Source: Strigops habroptila (lineage: Eukaryota; Chordata; Aves; Psittaciformes; Psittacidae). Taken from it: 64,000 nucleotides of DNA. Location: assembly GCF_004027225.2 (NCBI RefSeq), contig NC_044289.2:11804354-11868353 (forward strand), read 5' to 3'. Below the pieces are notes generated by a model that saw only the letters and a program-made list of their open reading frames with translations, was not told where the DNA came from and ran no database searches. Below, one piece after another: positions 61,120 to 64,000 of this stretch (the first letter of the stretch is position 1; every line of letters begins with the position of its first letter). Both the position numbers and the translations under genes were made by a program.

Positions 61120-61245
61120 GCAGAGAGAAAAGTTTCCACCGCTGGAGACTATTAAAGGCTTGTCAGGCCAGTCTCGATGGAGCCATTCCCTGTGTTGAGC
61201 CGAGTGGGATTAAATGACCTCCTGAAGCATCGTCTCCCTGCTGCA
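61120..61245 (+). mobile_element. Ancient CR1 3' fragment (plus orientation)
   Basis: 'ttccaccgctggagactatt' then 'ttccctgtgttgagccgagt' and 'gggattaaatgacctcctga' follow the order of an old CR1 tail, with many substitutions. The ends are approximate. Confidence 0.55.
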
Positions 61246-64000
61246 GTGGAGGCTGCTGCAGCCTCCCTGGGGCTTGCAGAGGCGGGTTGGGGACCTGGAG
61301 GAGGGTTGTTGGGAGCGAGCGCGCAGGAGGCTGCGGGGACCGGGGCTCCCGCGTCAGCCGCATCCGGAGCCTCACCTCTGAGTCAGCGTTTCGCTGGCGA
61401 TGATTCACAGCGATGCTGCAAGCCACGGGCTGCTGCAGGGCTGGAATTAATTGTCTGGAAGGAGGGCAGCGCCACAGGAGGGAGAGAAGTTGTTTTCCCT
61501 CGTCTTATCAGCGTTTCCCAAGCCTGGCTGGGAGGTACATCATTGGAGAGAGATGTGTGTTGCCTGCAAAGGGAGCTCCACCTTTTGGTCCCCTCCCTGG
61601 CAGCGCCTGGGGCACAGGGTTTGGTGAGTTGGTGGCATCCAACCATCGTTACCCTGACCTGAGAGCACAGTCCCCTGCCTGGCTGGACCTTCTGGTGTGC
61701 TGCTTTGGTCGCAGGCAGCCTCTGCCCTCCCATGACCCAGCAGGGAGGGTGAGATGACCTCCCTCTTCCCCATGTGTGCATGGGGAGGTATCTCTGGGCC
61801 CTGCAAACCACACTGCACGGCTCCTTGAATCCATAATTCAGGTTAAAAGTGAGAGTCACCTGCTTTCCTTTCCCTGGTGTGGGGCAGGTGACCCCTAGCA
61901 CATGTGGCACAACTGTAAATCCATTGAGCTATTCAGAGCCAACTTGTGGATGATGGACAAGCTCCATTGTTATGCTTCAAAAATATTATGAATGTCCCTT
62001 CTGGACCCAGATACCCTCAACCTTAGATGTGAATTGTCAGAACTGCCTGCAGGTGTAATCCTCCTCTTCAGAGGCTTGGCCCTGTCCTCGATGCTTTTGC
62101 TCGCAGCTGGGTTGGAGGCTGAGTACTGCGTCCTCAGCACACGCATGTCCAGGTCAGTGCTTTCCAGCCTCTGATTTCCTTGTGAAGGATTTTTGCAGAC
62201 CAGGCACCCTGCAGCAAGCTGAAGCCTGCTGATGGGTTTATTTTAGTTCCATTTTGCAAGTCATTGAGTAGTTTTCTGTTTGTCCCTGCTTTGGGTGTCC
62301 GTAGTGCCCGGGCACTCAGATACCAAAGGACGGATTCTCCCCAGCTCTGCAGGGAGACAAATGCTGTTACTGCAAATATGTCTTGAAGTGAGACTAGTGA
62401 AGTATTTTCTTAGCAAAACAGAGTCTGAGACAGGTGAGAAAGGTTGTTCAAGGCCATGAACCTCTTACCATCTGTCTCCACCGAGCAACCATTGGAAGGC
62501 TGTTTTCTGCAATGAGGCAGCCTGACGGGGTCCTTCCCAGCACACGTAACCCAGGCTCCTTGTTGCTATTACTGGCTCCTGCTCAGCCCTGTGACCTGTT
62601 CAGGCTGCTCTGACACCTCGTTGGTCCTTTTGCATATCTGTAAAATGCCTCAGAGCATGGAAATTTCCAGGTTATGGTTTTCCCCACAGCAGCTGGAATC
62701 CAGCTATGCTGCACTTGGGGTTTAGGAGCTCGGGTGCAGGAGCAGGCAATGCAGTGCTGGTTGCTGTGGGCACGGCTGGGGACCAGCATCATGGCTTTGG
62801 GACTTGAACCTTCTGAAGTGATGGTGCGTGGTGCGTTTGCACAGTGATGACACTGCATTGATGTGTATAATACGTACATTATATATGAATGCTGAATGTA
62901 AAACAGGCAGGAAAAGCAGCCTGGGCAGAGCTAACTGCTGCTGAAAGACAAGCAATGGAGGGATAAAGGATATAAGGCAGGAAGGGATCGGAGTAAATCT
63001 GTTCCTGAGAACTGGTTGTCTGGTGTGCAGGGTGAAGCCGAGGCAGGGCTGGAGGGAGATGGCATCCCAGCTCCTGGGGGATGTGATGGGGAGCTGATGG
63101 CAGAGGAGAGGGGGGCCGGGAGCATGTGAGGCTCATGAAGGTGGACATGGAGCAGCACAGGGGCTCGATCAGCTCCGCGTCTGCTCCTCCAGGCTTGGTA
63201 GTGTGGCCTGACCCATCCCTGTCCCCTCCATGGCACGTGGGGAGGGCTGGGCATCCCCTTCCTCCTTGCCCTTGAGGCTTACCCAATGCAACCGAGCCCT
63301 GGTCCGGTGAAGGGGGGTGCTTCCTGCAGTGGATGCCTGTCAGAGCCTTGGATCTGGCCAGCACATCAGGTCCAGGGGTGCGCAGGGCGGTCTTTAGGGG
63401 ACCCTGGGCACTGGGGCACTGTCCTATACAAACTGGAAAACATGCGGACAGGTGGGAGTGAGCCTGGCTGGTGCGGGAGGCTCCTGGACGCAGGAGCATG
63501 GTGCAGTGTGTCCAGTGCTCTGGGGTGGCAGGAGGTGGCAGGACCCTGGTGCGGGCAGCACTAGTGGGGGTCTGGGTTGGGGTGCACCCCACTGAGCAGT
63601 TGCAGTCCTGGGGCAGGACCGAGGTACCTTCTCCTCAGCACCATTTTTCTCTGCAGTAGCCCCAGATCTGCCCACGTAGCCTGAGTCCTCACTGTGTCCC
63701 ACAGTGTCCCATGGTGTCCTCTACATGGAAGGTCAGTGCTGATAAGGGAAATAAGGGAAGCCTGTGTGCTGCATCCCGCCCCACTGCGGCTCCGAGTCGA
63801 TTTGCCTTTTCTTCTCCCCACACTCTTATCCTCTTCTGTCCCTTTCAGCCTTTAAAACATTTATCTTTGATAATTGCCTGCAAGGCTTGAACATCTCCAA
63901 GGCCTCAGAGTGCCCTTGCCTTGGAAGATGCTAAAAAGCTCTTTTCTTCTGTTCCTGGGCACCCGCAGAGGGTGTGTGTCCTTCTCTGCAGGAGCCTGGA
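61246..64000 (+). other. Presumed intron to the window edge, no exon recognised
   Basis: About 2.75 kb. The part at 61,310-61,520 is CpG-richer than its surroundings and has a TGAGTCAGC (MAF/AP-1-like) word at 61,379-61,387, so it could be a regulatory element. No splice-flanked open frame with a recognisable product is seen before the edge. Confidence 0.4.

Noticed and set aside
62100..62152. Possible exon between 'tgctcgcag' and 'ccag|gtcagt'
   Set aside because: The acceptor has a poor pyrimidine tract and the donor is weak; no frame shows a recognisable peptide.
1..64000. Prokaryotic systems (CRISPR array, phage, toxin-antitoxin, operon)
   Set aside because: No spaced direct repeats, no tightly packed coding frames, and clear avian retroposons; the DNA is vertebrate nuclear.

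Overview
The window looks like vertebrate nuclear DNA from a bird, most likely a neoavian. The main evidence is repeated 3' ends of chicken-repeat-1 (CR1) LINEs, in both orientations and of several ages, plus one avian-type endogenous retrovirus LTR with a tRNA-Lys-like primer binding site. I find no bacterial-style gene organisation, no operon, no tRNA or rRNA, no CRISPR array, and no exon encoding a protein I recognise. Many open frames of 60 to 320 codons exist, but they overlap freely in all frames, lack any recognisable domain, and are best explained by GC-rich sequence, repeats and chance.

Layout. Positions 1 to about 38,800 read as intergenic DNA. They hold CR1 copies (1-481, 5845-6223, 12179-12412, 15424-15499, 22686-22910, 25465-25624) and a decayed retrovirus (4257-5370). 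The retrovirus keeps a near-complete 5' LTR, a short leader and only the last ~86 bp of the 3' LTR. Between repeats lie AT-richer, repeat-free patches that could be distal regulatory elements; the best by motif content are near 7.2, 11.8, 16.5 and 32.1 kb.

A 17-bp-type minisatellite (about 38,817-39,140) abuts a strong CpG island (about 39,170-40,060). The island has three clustered GC boxes, a 16-unit GC-rich pentanucleotide array and a consensus splice donor at 39,633. I read this as the promoter and non-coding first exon of a plus-strand gene. A second candidate non-coding exon, with a good acceptor and donor and no ATG, lies at 48,496-48,545. On this model 39,633-48,495 is intron 1, and the rest of the window to 64,000 is probably the next intron. 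The window therefore appears to contain the 5' end and regulatory territory of one unidentified gene whose coding sequence lies beyond the right edge.

The right part contains further CR1 pieces (about 50,398-50,450, 50,731-51,048, 61,120-61,245) and a 42-bp minisatellite (53,744-53,951). I found no convincing new multi-gene system. The most interesting signals are structural and regulatory: the minisatellite, pentanucleotide array and G-quadruplex architecture at the promoter, a p53-family-like palindromic site in intron 1, perfect short inverted repeats, and an X-box/SOX/POU/RUNX motif cluster. Conservation, transcription and gene identity cannot be judged from one sequence.
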